This document shows, in pieces, positions 1 through 7,826 of a stretch of DNA of 11,200 bases. The DNA lies in NCBI GenBank assembly GCA_021827805.1, contig JAKAUG010000065.1, forward strand, positions 1 to 11,200, in the 5' to 3' direction. The translations under genes were made by a program, and so were the position numbers. The notes beneath the pieces are model-generated. The model was not told the origin of the DNA. It worked only from the letters and a program-made list of their open reading frames with translations, and searched no databases. Numbering within the stretch: position 1 is the first letter of the stretch; the number at the start of each line of letters is the position of its first letter. The stretch is from Bacillota bacterium (lineage in GTDB: Bacteria; Bacillota; Sulfobacillia; RBS10-35; JAJYVN01).

Positions 1-538
1 CCATGTGCGTATATAGGCCCTCCCAACGCACGGCGGGGCCGAGCGCGAGCAACTCGGCGGCGGCGGGTCCCAGGTCTGCGGGCGCAAAGCCGTATCTTCC
101 CATGCCGGTGTCCACCTTGAGGTGCGCTGTCGCCGGGGTCGAACGCCGGGACGCGGCCTCGGCCAGGGCCCGCGCACCCTCCAGGCTGGTGACCGTGAAC
201 GTGAGATCGCCCTCGAGCCCGCCGGGGAGGTCCTCCAGGCGCGGAGGCGTGAAGACCAGGATCGGACAGGCGACGCCGGCCGCACGCAGGCCGAGAGCCT
301 CTGCCACGGTGCTCACACCGAACGCCTCGATACCGGAGGCCTCCAGGGCCAGGGCAACCGCGGAGGCGCCGTGTCCATAGGCGTCGGCCTTGACGACGCC
401 GAGCACGCGTCGGTCGCGGCCGACCACGCGCCGCACAACCTCCAGGTTCTCGACGATGGCGTCCAGGTCGACCTCGACCCAGGACGGTCCGACCGCAGCC
501 CACCACTGCTGCGTCTGGGTGTGCCCGGGCACAGCCAC
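1..538 (-). CDS. alr: Alanine racemase, N-terminal part (truncated by the window's left edge)
   Basis: PLP-dependent alanine racemase, which interconverts L- and D-alanine in the cytoplasm to supply D-Ala for peptidoglycan. About 179 N-terminal residues are visible; the family is usually about 370-390 aa, so the C-terminal beta domain with the catalytic tyrosine lies outside. Seen: the signature GVVKADAYGHG with the PLP-binding lysine at about residue 50, KVDTGMGRYGF with the conserved arginine, and EGLYTHM at the edge, matching the fold-III barrel. The start is GTG at 538. An in-frame TAA at 560-562 excludes longer starts, and GAGGAA at 547-552 sits 8 nt upstream. A second GTG two codons later is possible. 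The gene follows pyrG by 81 nt on the same strand, so it may be co-transcribed; I saw only a poor promoter match in the gap. Family call is firm; racemase versus a close paralogue is not separable here. Confidence 0.93.
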   Translation of the reverse strand, partial: MAVPGHTQTQQWWAAVGPSWVEVDLDAIVENLEVVRRVVGRDRRVLGVVKADAYGHGASAVALALEASGIEAFGVSTVAEALGLRAAGVACPILVFTPPRLEDLPGGLEGDLTFTVTSLEGARALAEAASRRSTPATAHLKVDTGMGRYGFAPADLGPAAAELLALGPAVRWEGLYTHM

Positions 539-546
539 CCCCCCGT

Positions 547-552
547 TTCCTC
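547..552 (-). promoter_or_regulatory. Shine-Dalgarno site of alr
   Basis: GAGGAA lies 8 nt before GTG 538 on the minus strand. With the in-frame stop just upstream, it fixes the alr start. Confidence 0.75.
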
Positions 553-619
553 GCCCATCTTAGGGAACGGGATCACGGTGAACAACACGCAAATGCTGAC
601 GCGTCTGCCAGCGCGGCCT

Positions 620-2332
<1,713 letters not shown>

Positions 2333-2338
2333 TCACCA

Positions 2339-2368
2339 AATGTACAGGCCTGGCGAAAGAAGCGTCAA
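2339..2368 (-). promoter_or_regulatory. Candidate sigma-A-type promoter of pyrG
   Basis: On the minus strand a -35 TTGACG (2363-2368, 5 of 6 matches) is separated by 18 nt from a -10 TACATT (2339-2344, 4 of 6). Predicted start is near 2332-2333, in a GGTGAAAC context. It lies between kamA and the leader terminator, so pyrG probably has its own transcript. No G-run is seen at the predicted start. Confidence 0.55.
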
Positions 2369-2431
2369 CCGTTCCGGCGCGGCAGAAGCAACCATCAGGA
2401 ACGGCGGGCGAGGCCGGGACCGGCCCCGCGC

Positions 2432-2458
2432 CCGGCGCGGCCCGTGGGGCCGCGCCGG
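2432..2458 (-). repeat. 12-bp GC palindrome downstream of kamA
   Basis: Perfect inverted repeat: CCGGCGCGGCCC (2432-2443), 3-nt loop, GGGCCGCGCCGG (2447-2458). It starts 18 nt past the kamA stop. The position suits a transcript 3' end, but no U-tract follows on either strand, so it could be an mRNA-stabilising hairpin or a factor-dependent terminator. Coding is excluded by its place between kamA and the pyrG promoter. Confidence 0.6.
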
Positions 2459-2475
2459 CTGAACCCTACGGCACC

Positions 2476-3888
2476 TTAGGACTCGGGCGTTCTGGGCTCC
2501 CCCCCCAGCGGTCGGGGAGGCGACACACTCAGCGCGTTCAGGGGGAACACGACCGACTCCGCCCCGTGTCCCGCGGGCCGGCTGGCGTTCGGCCCGGCAC
2601 TGCCCGAGACGCCGACGCCCTCCAGGGCGTGGGAGTGGCCGCCATGCCCGCGCTGCCGCCGCTCCAGGCCTGCGGGCTCCATCGCGGTCTGGTCTCCATA
2701 CAGGAGTTGCCCCAGTCCGCCGAGCTGGCTGTGGTCGGTGTGGCACAGCGGGCAGGGGTGGTCGTCCCGTGCCGGGTACTGCGGCTCGGGGTAGACCGTG
2801 ATCACACCCTCATAGTTGCGCAAGAGGGTGCGCTGCTCCCCCATGGCCAGCACGTAGTTCGGCGCCACCGGAATCTTGCCGCCGCCGCCGGGCGCATCCA
2901 CGACGAAGGTGGGTACGGCGAAACCCGTGGTGTGGCCCCGCAGCATCTCCAGGATCTCGATGCCCTTGCGGATGGGCGTCCGGAAGTGTGAGAGCCCGGG
3001 CGAGAGGTCGCACTGGTAGATGTAGTATGGTCGGACCCTGATCTTCAGGCATTCGTGCATGAGCCGTTTCATGACAACCGGACAGTCGTTCAGATCACGC
3101 AGCAGCACGACCTGGTTGCCCAGCGGCACCCCGGCGTCGGCCAGCAGTGCGCAGGCCCTCGCCGCCTCCGGGGTGATCTCCTTGGGATGGTTGAAGTGTG
3201 TGTTCATGTAAATCGGGTGGTAACGGCGCAGCATCTCCGCCAGGGCTGGCGTGATGCGCTGCGGGCACACGACGGGCATGCGCGTCCCCAGGCGGATGAT
3301 CTCCACATGGTCGATGGCCCGCAGCCGAGAGATGACGTACTCCAGCCATTCGTCCCCCACAAGCAACGCGTCCCCGCCGGAGATGAGGACATCGCGGACG
3401 GCGGGCGTGTCCCGGATGTAGGCGATGGCCCGATCGATCTGCGGCTTGGGTGCCGCGTGGCCGAACTCGCCGGTGAAGTGCCGGCGCGTGCAGTGCCTGC
3501 AGTACATCGAGCACATGTCGGTGATCAGGAACAGCACGCGGTCCGGGTAGCGGTGCGTGATCAGCGGGACAGGGGCATCCGCCTGCTCGTCCAGGGGATC
3601 CAGGCGTTCCTCGGGCGCCACGTTGAGCTCGTGCGATGTGGGAACCGCCAGACGCCGCACGGGACAGCTTGGGTCGCTCTGGTTCATGAGCAGGGCATAG
3701 TAGGGCGTGATGGACAGAGGAAAGTCGCTGGTGGCGCGCAGGATCCCCGCACGCTCCATCTCCGTGAGATCCACGACGCGGGCCACGTCGTCCAGGGTAC
3801 GGAGGCGGTGGGAAAGCTGCCACTTCCAGCTGCCCCACTGCTCCGGGGTGACATCTCGCCAAAGCGGGACGTCAGTATAGTGCCGCAC
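2476..3888 (-). CDS. kamA: L-lysine 2,3-aminomutase (radical SAM)
   Basis: Isomerises L-lysine to L-beta-lysine using a 4Fe-4S cluster, S-adenosylmethionine and PLP; 470 aa. Seen: radical-SAM CSMYCRHC with Cys126, Cys130, Cys133; IYQCDLS with Asp294 and VVDAPGGGGK with Asp331 and the PLP-binding Lys338, the residues that hold lysine and PLP in the clostridial enzyme. These residues, and its length, argue against the shorter EF-P enzyme EpmB. The zinc-site Cys269 is kept, but the terminal CxCxxC is reduced to HPCPLC (Cys379, Cys382). After LLYGDQTAMEPAGLER (about 410), where the clostridial enzyme nearly ends, there is a Gly/Ala/Pro-rich tail of about 60 residues without recognised domain. The start is GTG 3888 with GAGGAG 10 nt upstream. 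The gene has its own promoter and a long structured leader. No acetyltransferase (ablB) or 5,6-aminomutase is adjacent, so the fate of beta-lysine (osmolyte or degradation) is unclear. Confidence 0.93.
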   Translation of the reverse strand: MRHYTDVPLWRDVTPEQWGSWKWQLSHRLRTLDDVARVVDLTEMERAGILRATSDFPLSITPYYALLMNQSDPSCPVRRLAVPTSHELNVAPEERLDPLDEQADAPVPLITHRYPDRVLFLITDMCSMYCRHCTRRHFTGEFGHAAPKPQIDRAIAYIRDTPAVRDVLISGGDALLVGDEWLEYVISRLRAIDHVEIIRLGTRMPVVCPQRITPALAEMLRRYHPIYMNTHFNHPKEITPEAARACALLADAGVPLGNQVVLLRDLNDCPVVMKRLMHECLKIRVRPYYIYQCDLSPGLSHFRTPIRKGIEILEMLRGHTTGFAVPTFVVDAPGGGGKIPVAPNYVLAMGEQRTLLRNYEGVITVYPEPQYPARDDHPCPLCHTDHSQLGGLGQLLYGDQTAMEPAGLERRQRGHGGHSHALEGVGVSGSAGPNASRPAGHGAESVVFPLNALSVSPPRPLGGEPRTPES

Positions 3889-3898
3889 GGCGGCTCGT

Positions 3899-3904
3899 CT
3901 CCTC
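3899..3904 (-). promoter_or_regulatory. Shine-Dalgarno site of kamA
   Basis: GAGGAG on the minus strand, 10 nt before GTG 3888. It lies just outside the closing helix of the structured leader. The adjoining GGTCCT (3905-3910) is complementary to AGGACC (4155-4160) near the leader's 5' end. Confidence 0.7.
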
Positions 3905-3918
3905 AGGACCCTGTTTTT

Positions 3919-4175
3919 GCCGGAGCCTCCATCCGCAGTTCAAGCGGATGTAGGGAAGCAGTCGGCGCCATCGGCGCCCAGAACCCAGTGTGCGGGTTCG
4001 CCGTCACCGTCCAGGGGCGAAGTCCCCTGCCCCTTGCGGGCGGTGCGCGGCGGGCGGAACTCGGTCCGCCTCGCTTCCAAGACCGGCCTGGCGCCGGTCA
4101 CCCCGGCAGTACCGCTGGGGCGCCACTCCCTTGCAGGGATCCTGACCGGGGGGCGGTCCTCACCACGCTCCCGGC
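3919..4175 (-). ncRNA. Unidentified structured RNA / leader of kamA
   Basis: The 352-base gap between argS and kamA has no credible gene but an unusual run of inverted repeats. A closing helix pairs 4167-4175 (GCCGGGAGC) with 3919-3926 (GCTCCGGC), 8 bp with one bulged G; its 5' end coincides with the transcription start predicted from the promoter at 4182-4210. Inside, in transcription order, are stems 4144-4158 (5 bp), 4127-4139 (5 bp), 4101-4120 (interrupted), 4081-4099 (7 bp), 4053-4070 (6 bp), 4012-4029 (6 bp), 3981-3999 (6 bp), 3964-3978 (6 bp) and 3930-3950 (7 bp). A long-range helix GGAAGC (4073-4078) with GCTTCC (3954-3959) encloses the group 3964-4070. I found no conserved cores of lysine, cobalamin, glycine, TPP or SAM riboswitches, nor a T-box. 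A cis-regulatory leader is the simplest reading; a free small RNA is possible. Confidence 0.5.
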
Positions 4176-4181
4176 GCGCAC

Positions 4182-4210
4182 ATTATGTGACCGGTACGGG
4201 TGGTTGTCTA
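4182..4210 (-). promoter_or_regulatory. Sigma-A-type promoter upstream of kamA leader
   Basis: On the minus strand TAGACA (4205-4210, 5 of 6) and CATAAT (4182-4187, 5 of 6) are separated by exactly 17 nt. Predicted start is near 4175-4176, giving a leader of about 285 nt before kamA. This is the best promoter match in the window. Confidence 0.7.
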
Positions 4211-4240
4211 GCGAAAAATCCTGGCCCGCACACCCGCCCT

Positions 4241-5908
4241 TCACATGCTCTGCGGGGCGCTGACCCCCAGCAGACCCAGCACCCGCGCCAGCACGATCTG
4301 TGTCGCGGAGCAGAGGGCCAGGCGGGCACGGCTCTGCGCCGGTTCGCCCCCCAGCACGCGGCACTGGGCATAGAAGCCGTGAAAGCGCTCGGCCGTCTGG
4401 CGGGCATAGGCGGTGAGCCGGTGCGGTGCTCGGCTCGAGGCCGCGGCCGCGATTTCGTCGGGGAGGGCCGCCAGCGCGCGGAGCAGGGCCGTCTCCGCCG
4501 GATGCACCAGCGGCGCCGCATCCGCCTCAGCCACGAGCTCTCCGGCTTGCCGCAGAATGCTGCAGATGCGGGCGTGGGCATACTGGACGTAATACACCGG
4601 ATTGTCCTGGGACTGACGCTTGGCCAGCTCCACATCGAAATCCATGTGCGTATCGATCGTGCGCGTCAGGAAGAAGAAGCGGGCGGCATCGACCCCGACC
4701 TCGTCCAGGAAGTCCTCCATAGAAATGAAGTTGCCCGAGCGCTTGCTGATCTTCTCCTCACGCCCGTCGCGCAGCAGCCGGATCATCTGCGTCAGAAGGA
4801 CCTCCAGGTGGTCGACCGGGTAGCCGAGCCACTCCAGGGCCAGCCGGACCGCCTGCACCTCGCCGTGGTGGTCGTGCCCGTAGATGTCGATGAGCAGGTC
4901 GTAGCCGCGCTCGAACTTGCCCGCATGATAGGCGATGTCTGGCACCCGGTAGGTGTATTCCCCGTCCCGCTTGCGCAGAACACGGTCGTCGTTGTCCCCC
5001 GCCCCCTCGGTTTTCAGCCAGAGGGCGCCGTCTCGTTCCTCCGTGTATCCGCGGGCGCTGAGCTCCTCCACCACGCGCTCTGGGCCACGGGCGGCGCGGA
5101 TGTCCGACTCCAGGCTGAAATGGTCGAAATGCACGCCGAACCGCTCCAGAACCTCGCGCTGCCGCTGCAGGATGCGGTCCACCGCGTACCGCGCCAGCAT
5201 GGTGATGCGCCGCTCGGGCTCCTGCTCCAACACGTCCATGCCCCGCTCGTCGGCGTAGCGCGAGGCCATCGCCACCAGGTAGTCCCCTGGGTATCCCCCC
5301 TCTGGCACCTCGGCGGCCTCGCCGCGCAAGCGGCGCAGACGGGCCTCCAGGGACAGGCCGAGTTTGCGGAACTGGCCGCCGGCGTCGTTGACGTAGAACT
5401 CGGCCTCCGCGCGGTAGCCCGCCGCATTCAGGCAGCGCACCAGGGAATCGCCGAAGGCGGCGGCGCGGCAGTTGACGACGTTGAGCGGACCCGTCGGGTT
5501 CGCGGAAACGAACTCGACCAGCACACGCCGACCCTGGCCCATGGCCGAAGCCCCGTAGTCCAGGCCGGCGGCCAGGATCTCGCCCACCGCGGGGGCAAGC
5601 CAGCCGTCCCGAAAATAGATGTTGATGAACCCGGGGCCAGCCACCTCGGCCCGTTCGAGGACCGGGATCCTCTGGGGGGTCAGACCGGCCACGAGGGCCG
5701 CCGCCACCTGGCGCGGCCCCAGCCGCGTCCCCCGCGCCAGCTGCAGGGCCACGTTGGTGGCCAGATCGCCGTGCTGCTCGCTGCGCGGCTCCTCCAGAAC
5801 ACAGGGGGGAAAGGGTGCCTGCGGCAGCTCCCCCCGCTCGCTCGCATCCCGGTGCGCCTGCCGCAACGCCTCGCGGATCTGTGCCCGTCGCGCCTCCAGC
5901 AGATACAA
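4241..5908 (-). CDS. argS: Arginyl-tRNA synthetase
   Basis: Class I synthetase charging tRNA-Arg; cytosolic; 555 aa from the TTG at 5908, normal length. The N-terminal tRNA-recognition domain (about 1-100) has QHGDLATNVALQLA. The catalytic domain has VEFVSANPTGPL at 131-142, EFYVNDAGGQ at 170-179, IYGHDHHGE at 342-350 and KISKRSGN at 386-393. The C-terminal DALR anticodon-binding domain (about 436-555) starts at NPVYYVQYAHARICSI and ends LLGVSAPQSM. Odd: the HIGH signature, usually HVGH after PTGPL, reads NVVN (143-146), with both histidines replaced, although the rest is intact. The frame is open to 6016, but homology starts near the TTG, which has AGGAG 5 nt upstream; upstream residues look non-coding. 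It follows speB by 173 nt containing a possible structured leader, and precedes the kamA promoter. The identity is secure. Confidence 0.96.
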   Translation of the reverse strand: MYLLEARRAQIREALRQAHRDASERGELPQAPFPPCVLEEPRSEQHGDLATNVALQLARGTRLGPRQVAAALVAGLTPQRIPVLERAEVAGPGFINIYFRDGWLAPAVGEILAAGLDYGASAMGQGRRVLVEFVSANPTGPLNVVNCRAAAFGDSLVRCLNAAGYRAEAEFYVNDAGGQFRKLGLSLEARLRRLRGEAAEVPEGGYPGDYLVAMASRYADERGMDVLEQEPERRITMLARYAVDRILQRQREVLERFGVHFDHFSLESDIRAARGPERVVEELSARGYTEERDGALWLKTEGAGDNDDRVLRKRDGEYTYRVPDIAYHAGKFERGYDLLIDIYGHDHHGEVQAVRLALEWLGYPVDHLEVLLTQMIRLLRDGREEKISKRSGNFISMEDFLDEVGVDAARFFFLTRTIDTHMDFDVELAKRQSQDNPVYYVQYAHARICSILRQAGELVAEADAAPLVHPAETALLRALAALPDEIAAAASSRAPHRLTAYARQTAERFHGFYAQCRVLGGEPAQSRARLALCSATQIVLARVLGLLGVSAPQSM

Positions 5909-5913
5909 GAGGG

Positions 5914-5918
5914 CTCCT
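5914..5918 (-). promoter_or_regulatory. Shine-Dalgarno site deciding the argS TTG start
   Basis: AGGAG on the minus strand ends 5 nt before TTG 5908. It is the only good site near where ArgRS homology begins. The spacing is short but workable. Confidence 0.6.
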
Positions 5919-5966
5919 GGTCCACACGTGCACCGCCGCGCCGCCGCGGCGGCCGTCCGCCCGACC

Positions 5967-6056
5967 AGGATTCGGCTCCCTTCTGCCCGGTACTCGCCCG
6001 CGCGGGCGTTGGGCAAGTGGCGGACTTGCTACCTCAAGGCCTGTGACCGGAATCCT
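5967..6056 (-). repeat. Long-range inverted repeat in the speB-argS gap
   Basis: On the minus strand AGGATTCCGG (6047-6056) can pair with CCGAATCCT (5967-5975), 9 bp with one bulged C. It encloses a perfect 6-bp hairpin GCAAGT/ACTTGC (6013-6029, 5-nt loop). The 173-nt gap before argS may therefore be a structured leader. No T-box core and no intrinsic terminator were found. Downstream is a run of CGG-type repeats (about 5930-5960). Confidence 0.35.
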
Positions 6057-6081
6057 ACCACGCCGGGCTGAAGCTGGGCTG

Positions 6082-6924
6082 TCAGGGCAGCAGCAGGAGC
6101 TGGCGAACCACCTTGGCCCCCAACAGCGCGGTGATGCCTCCCGGATCGTAGGCGGGGGCCACCTCCACCACGTCCGCACCGACGATGGGCAGGCCCTGGA
6201 GACCGTCCACCACGGCGAGCAACTCGGCGGCCGTGGGCCCGCCCGGCTCTGGCGTGCCCGTGCCGGGGGCAAAGGCCGGATCCACGAAGTCGATGTCCAC
6301 GGTCACGTAAAGCGGGCCCCTCGCCAGTTCCTGGCGCCAGGCCTCGGGCAGCGCCGACGCGGCCGGGGCGAAGTTCGTCTGCCGCGCGAACTCCCACTCC
6401 TCGCGGGTCCCCGAGCGAATGCCCAACTGGTACAGCCCCGAGGGCCCCACCACCTCCGCCACGCGGCGCATGACCGTGGCGTGGGACCAGCGGCGACCCA
6501 TGTAGTCTTCGCGCAGATCCGCATGCGCATCCAGTTGCAGCACGCGCAGGCCGGCATGGCTCGGGGCCAGGATTCGCACGGCCGCCCAGCTAACCAGGTG
6601 CTCCCCGCCCAGCATCAGGGGACGCACGCCGCGCCGGTCGATCTCGGCGACCGTCGCCGCAATGTCCTCAAGGGACTGCTCCACATCCCCCGGAGGCAGA
6701 TCCAGATCTCCAAGGTCGCAGAAGGGTTGGTCGTCAAGTCCGACGCCGCGCGAGGGGCTCCAGTCCTCAAGCCCGGACGACGCCGCGCGGATCGCGGCCG
6801 GCCCGAAACGGCTTCCCGGCCGGAAGCTGGTGGTCGCATCCAGCGGCGCGCCGAAAAGCGCCCATTTCGCCCCCTCGGCCGGACGCGCACCCAGAAACGC
6901 CGCAGGCACCGGCCGCCCTGTCAT
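6082..6924 (-). CDS. speB: Agmatinase-family ureohydrolase (SpeB type)
   Basis: Binuclear-manganese ureohydrolase that releases urea from agmatine to give putrescine, or from N1-aminopropylagmatine to give spermidine. It is 280 aa, slightly short of the typical 290-310. Seen: LMLGGEHL with His109; LQLDAHADLRE with Asp132, His134 and Asp136; YVTVDIDFVDPAFAPGTGTP with Asp210 and Asp212. All six expected metal ligands are present. PEPGG at 225-229 completes the family signature. The ATG at 6924 overlaps the speE stop (ATGA), and GAGGA lies 9 nt upstream inside speE, so translation is probably coupled. Lying after pvlArgDC and speE, it belongs to a polyamine operon. Arginase or formimidoglutamase activity cannot be excluded from motifs alone, but the context favours an agmatine-type substrate. 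The same frame runs open through speE to 7749; that upstream part is out of frame with a real gene and is not coding. Confidence 0.92.
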   Translation of the reverse strand: MTGRPVPAAFLGARPAEGAKWALFGAPLDATTSFRPGSRFGPAAIRAASSGLEDWSPSRGVGLDDQPFCDLGDLDLPPGDVEQSLEDIAATVAEIDRRGVRPLMLGGEHLVSWAAVRILAPSHAGLRVLQLDAHADLREDYMGRRWSHATVMRRVAEVVGPSGLYQLGIRSGTREEWEFARQTNFAPAASALPEAWRQELARGPLYVTVDIDFVDPAFAPGTGTPEPGGPTAAELLAVVDGLQGLPIVGADVVEVAPAYDPGGITALLGAKVVRQLLLLP

Positions 6925-7757
6925 GACCTGGGGTCCTCGGCCAGGATCTGGCGAACAAAGGGAGGGAGGGCGAAGGCCGCGGCCTGCACCTCGGGGGACC
7001 AGTAGCGGGTCGAAAGCGCCGCGGGCTGCTCGGCCTCGAGCGGCGTGCCACGACTGGCGATGCTGAAGGTCCACATCGCCCCGGGGTAGGTCGGGATGAC
7101 CGCCCAGTACAGACCGACCCGTGAGAAGCTGCCTCGCAGTGCCGCCTGGACGGCCCGAATGAGCGGACCATGGAGGAACGGGCTCTCGGTCTGGGCGGCG
7201 AGGACCCCGCGCTCGCCGAGCACACGGGCGCAGTCCGCATAGAAGGGCGCGCCGAACAGACCCTCCGCGGGACCCAGCGGATCCGGGGCGTCCACCAGGA
7301 TCGCGTCGAAGGCTCCGGCCGGCAGTTGGGCCAGATAGGCGATGCCATCTCCCAGGCACACCTCGACCCTGGGATCGTCCAGGGCCCCGGCCAGGGAGGG
7401 CAGGTGCCGCCGGCACGCCTCCACGACGGCCCCATCCAGTTCGGCGAGCACCACGCGCTCCACGCTGGGATGGCGGAGGACCTCGCGCACCGCCCCCCCG
7501 TCGCCCCCGCCGACGACGAGGACGCGCCGGGGCCGCCCCAGGGCGCTGAGGGCCGGGTGGACGAGCATCTCGTGGTAAACGAATTCGTCCGCCTCGGTGG
7601 TCATGACCATGTCGTCCAGGGCCAGCAGGCGCCCGTACTGGGAGGTCTGGTAGACCGCCACCTCCTGGTAGGAACTGACCCGCCGCTCCAGCACCTGCTC
7701 GCAACGCAGGCCCAGACGCAGCCCCGGGGTCTGTTGCTCGGTCCACCACAAGTCCAC
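6921..7757 (-). CDS. speE: Spermidine synthase / aminopropyltransferase
   Basis: Transfers the aminopropyl group of decarboxylated S-adenosylmethionine to putrescine (or, in some thermophiles, to agmatine); cytosolic; 278 aa, typical. The N-terminal beta domain (about 1-60) has SSYQEVAVYQTSQYGRLLAL. The Rossmann domain has LDDMVMTTEADEFVYHEM at 47-64, VLVVGGGDGGAVREVLRH at 79-96, LAELDGAVVE at 104-113 and LVDAPDPLGPAEGLF at 154-168, which carry the usual nucleotide- and amine-binding acidic residues. The start is GTG 7757 with a strong AGGTGAT Shine-Dalgarno (7764-7770) 6 nt upstream. It is 69 nt after pvlArgDC and overlaps speB by 4 nt. No S-adenosylmethionine decarboxylase gene is in view, so its co-substrate must come from elsewhere. 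Acceptor specificity (putrescine or agmatine) cannot be decided here. Confidence 0.94.
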   Translation of the reverse strand: MDLWWTEQQTPGLRLGLRCEQVLERRVSSYQEVAVYQTSQYGRLLALDDMVMTTEADEFVYHEMLVHPALSALGRPRRVLVVGGGDGGAVREVLRHPSVERVVLAELDGAVVEACRRHLPSLAGALDDPRVEVCLGDGIAYLAQLPAGAFDAILVDAPDPLGPAEGLFGAPFYADCARVLGERGVLAAQTESPFLHGPLIRAVQAALRGSFSRVGLYWAVIPTYPGAMWTFSIASRGTPLEAEQPAALSTRYWSPEVQAAAFALPPFVRQILAEDPRS

Positions 7758-7763
7758 GAGAAC

Positions 7764-7770
7764 ATCACCT
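7764..7770 (-). promoter_or_regulatory. Shine-Dalgarno site of speE
   Basis: AGGTGAT, an extended match to the 16S tail, 6 nt before GTG 7757; it decides the non-ATG start. Confidence 0.75.
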
Positions 7771-7797
7771 GACCGATGAGGGGATGAAGAGCGGGAC

Positions 7798-7825
7798 GGT
7801 CCGCCGGACCCGGGGCGCGCCCCGG
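7798..7825 (-). repeat. Two adjacent hairpins in the pvlArgDC-speE gap
   Basis: Immediately after the pvlArgDC stop lies the perfect 16-base palindrome CCGGGGCGCGCCCCGG (7810-7825; 6-bp stem, 4-nt loop). A second hairpin, GGTCC/GGACC with a 3-nt loop (7798-7810), shares base 7810 with it. No T-run follows, so this is not a simple terminator. It may mark mRNA processing, stabilisation or partial termination within the operon. Confidence 0.55.
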
Positions 7826-7826
7826 C

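Noticed and set aside
557..590. Promoter for alr (TTGTTC-17 nt-TAAGAT)
   Set aside because: Only 3-4 matches per box and the predicted start would fall at the ribosome site; read-through from pyrG is simpler.
2476..3888. kamA as EF-P lysine aminomutase (EpmB)
   Set aside because: The length, the two lysine-binding aspartates (Asp294, Asp331) and the C-terminal domain match true lysine 2,3-aminomutase; EpmB is about 340 aa and lacks this C-terminal part.
3930..3960. Plus-strand TAGGGAAGC resembling the 3' end of a TPP riboswitch
   Set aside because: The essential CTGAGA segment is absent, the partner arms do not fit, and no plus-strand thiamin gene follows.
3889..4180. Known lysine riboswitch or T-box upstream of kamA
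   Set aside because: The position suggested a lysine sensor, but I could not find its conserved core (such as the GCCGAAG segment), nor the T-box AGGGTGGNACCGCG core; left as unidentified.
4211..4240. Intrinsic terminator after argS (GGATTTTTCG on the minus strand)
   Set aside because: There is a T5 run, but the preceding G-rich sequence forms no stable stem.
3917..6046. 709-aa open frame on the plus strand opposite argS and the kamA leader
   Set aside because: It is the antisense of a clear argS, has no recognisable domain, and arises because GC-rich third positions leave few stops in the opposite frame.
6082..7749. 555-aa minus-strand frame spanning speE and speB, as if a fusion
   Set aside because: Only the last 280 residues are real (SpeB); the first half is out of frame with the well-supported speE and reads as Pro/Gly/Arg-rich noise.
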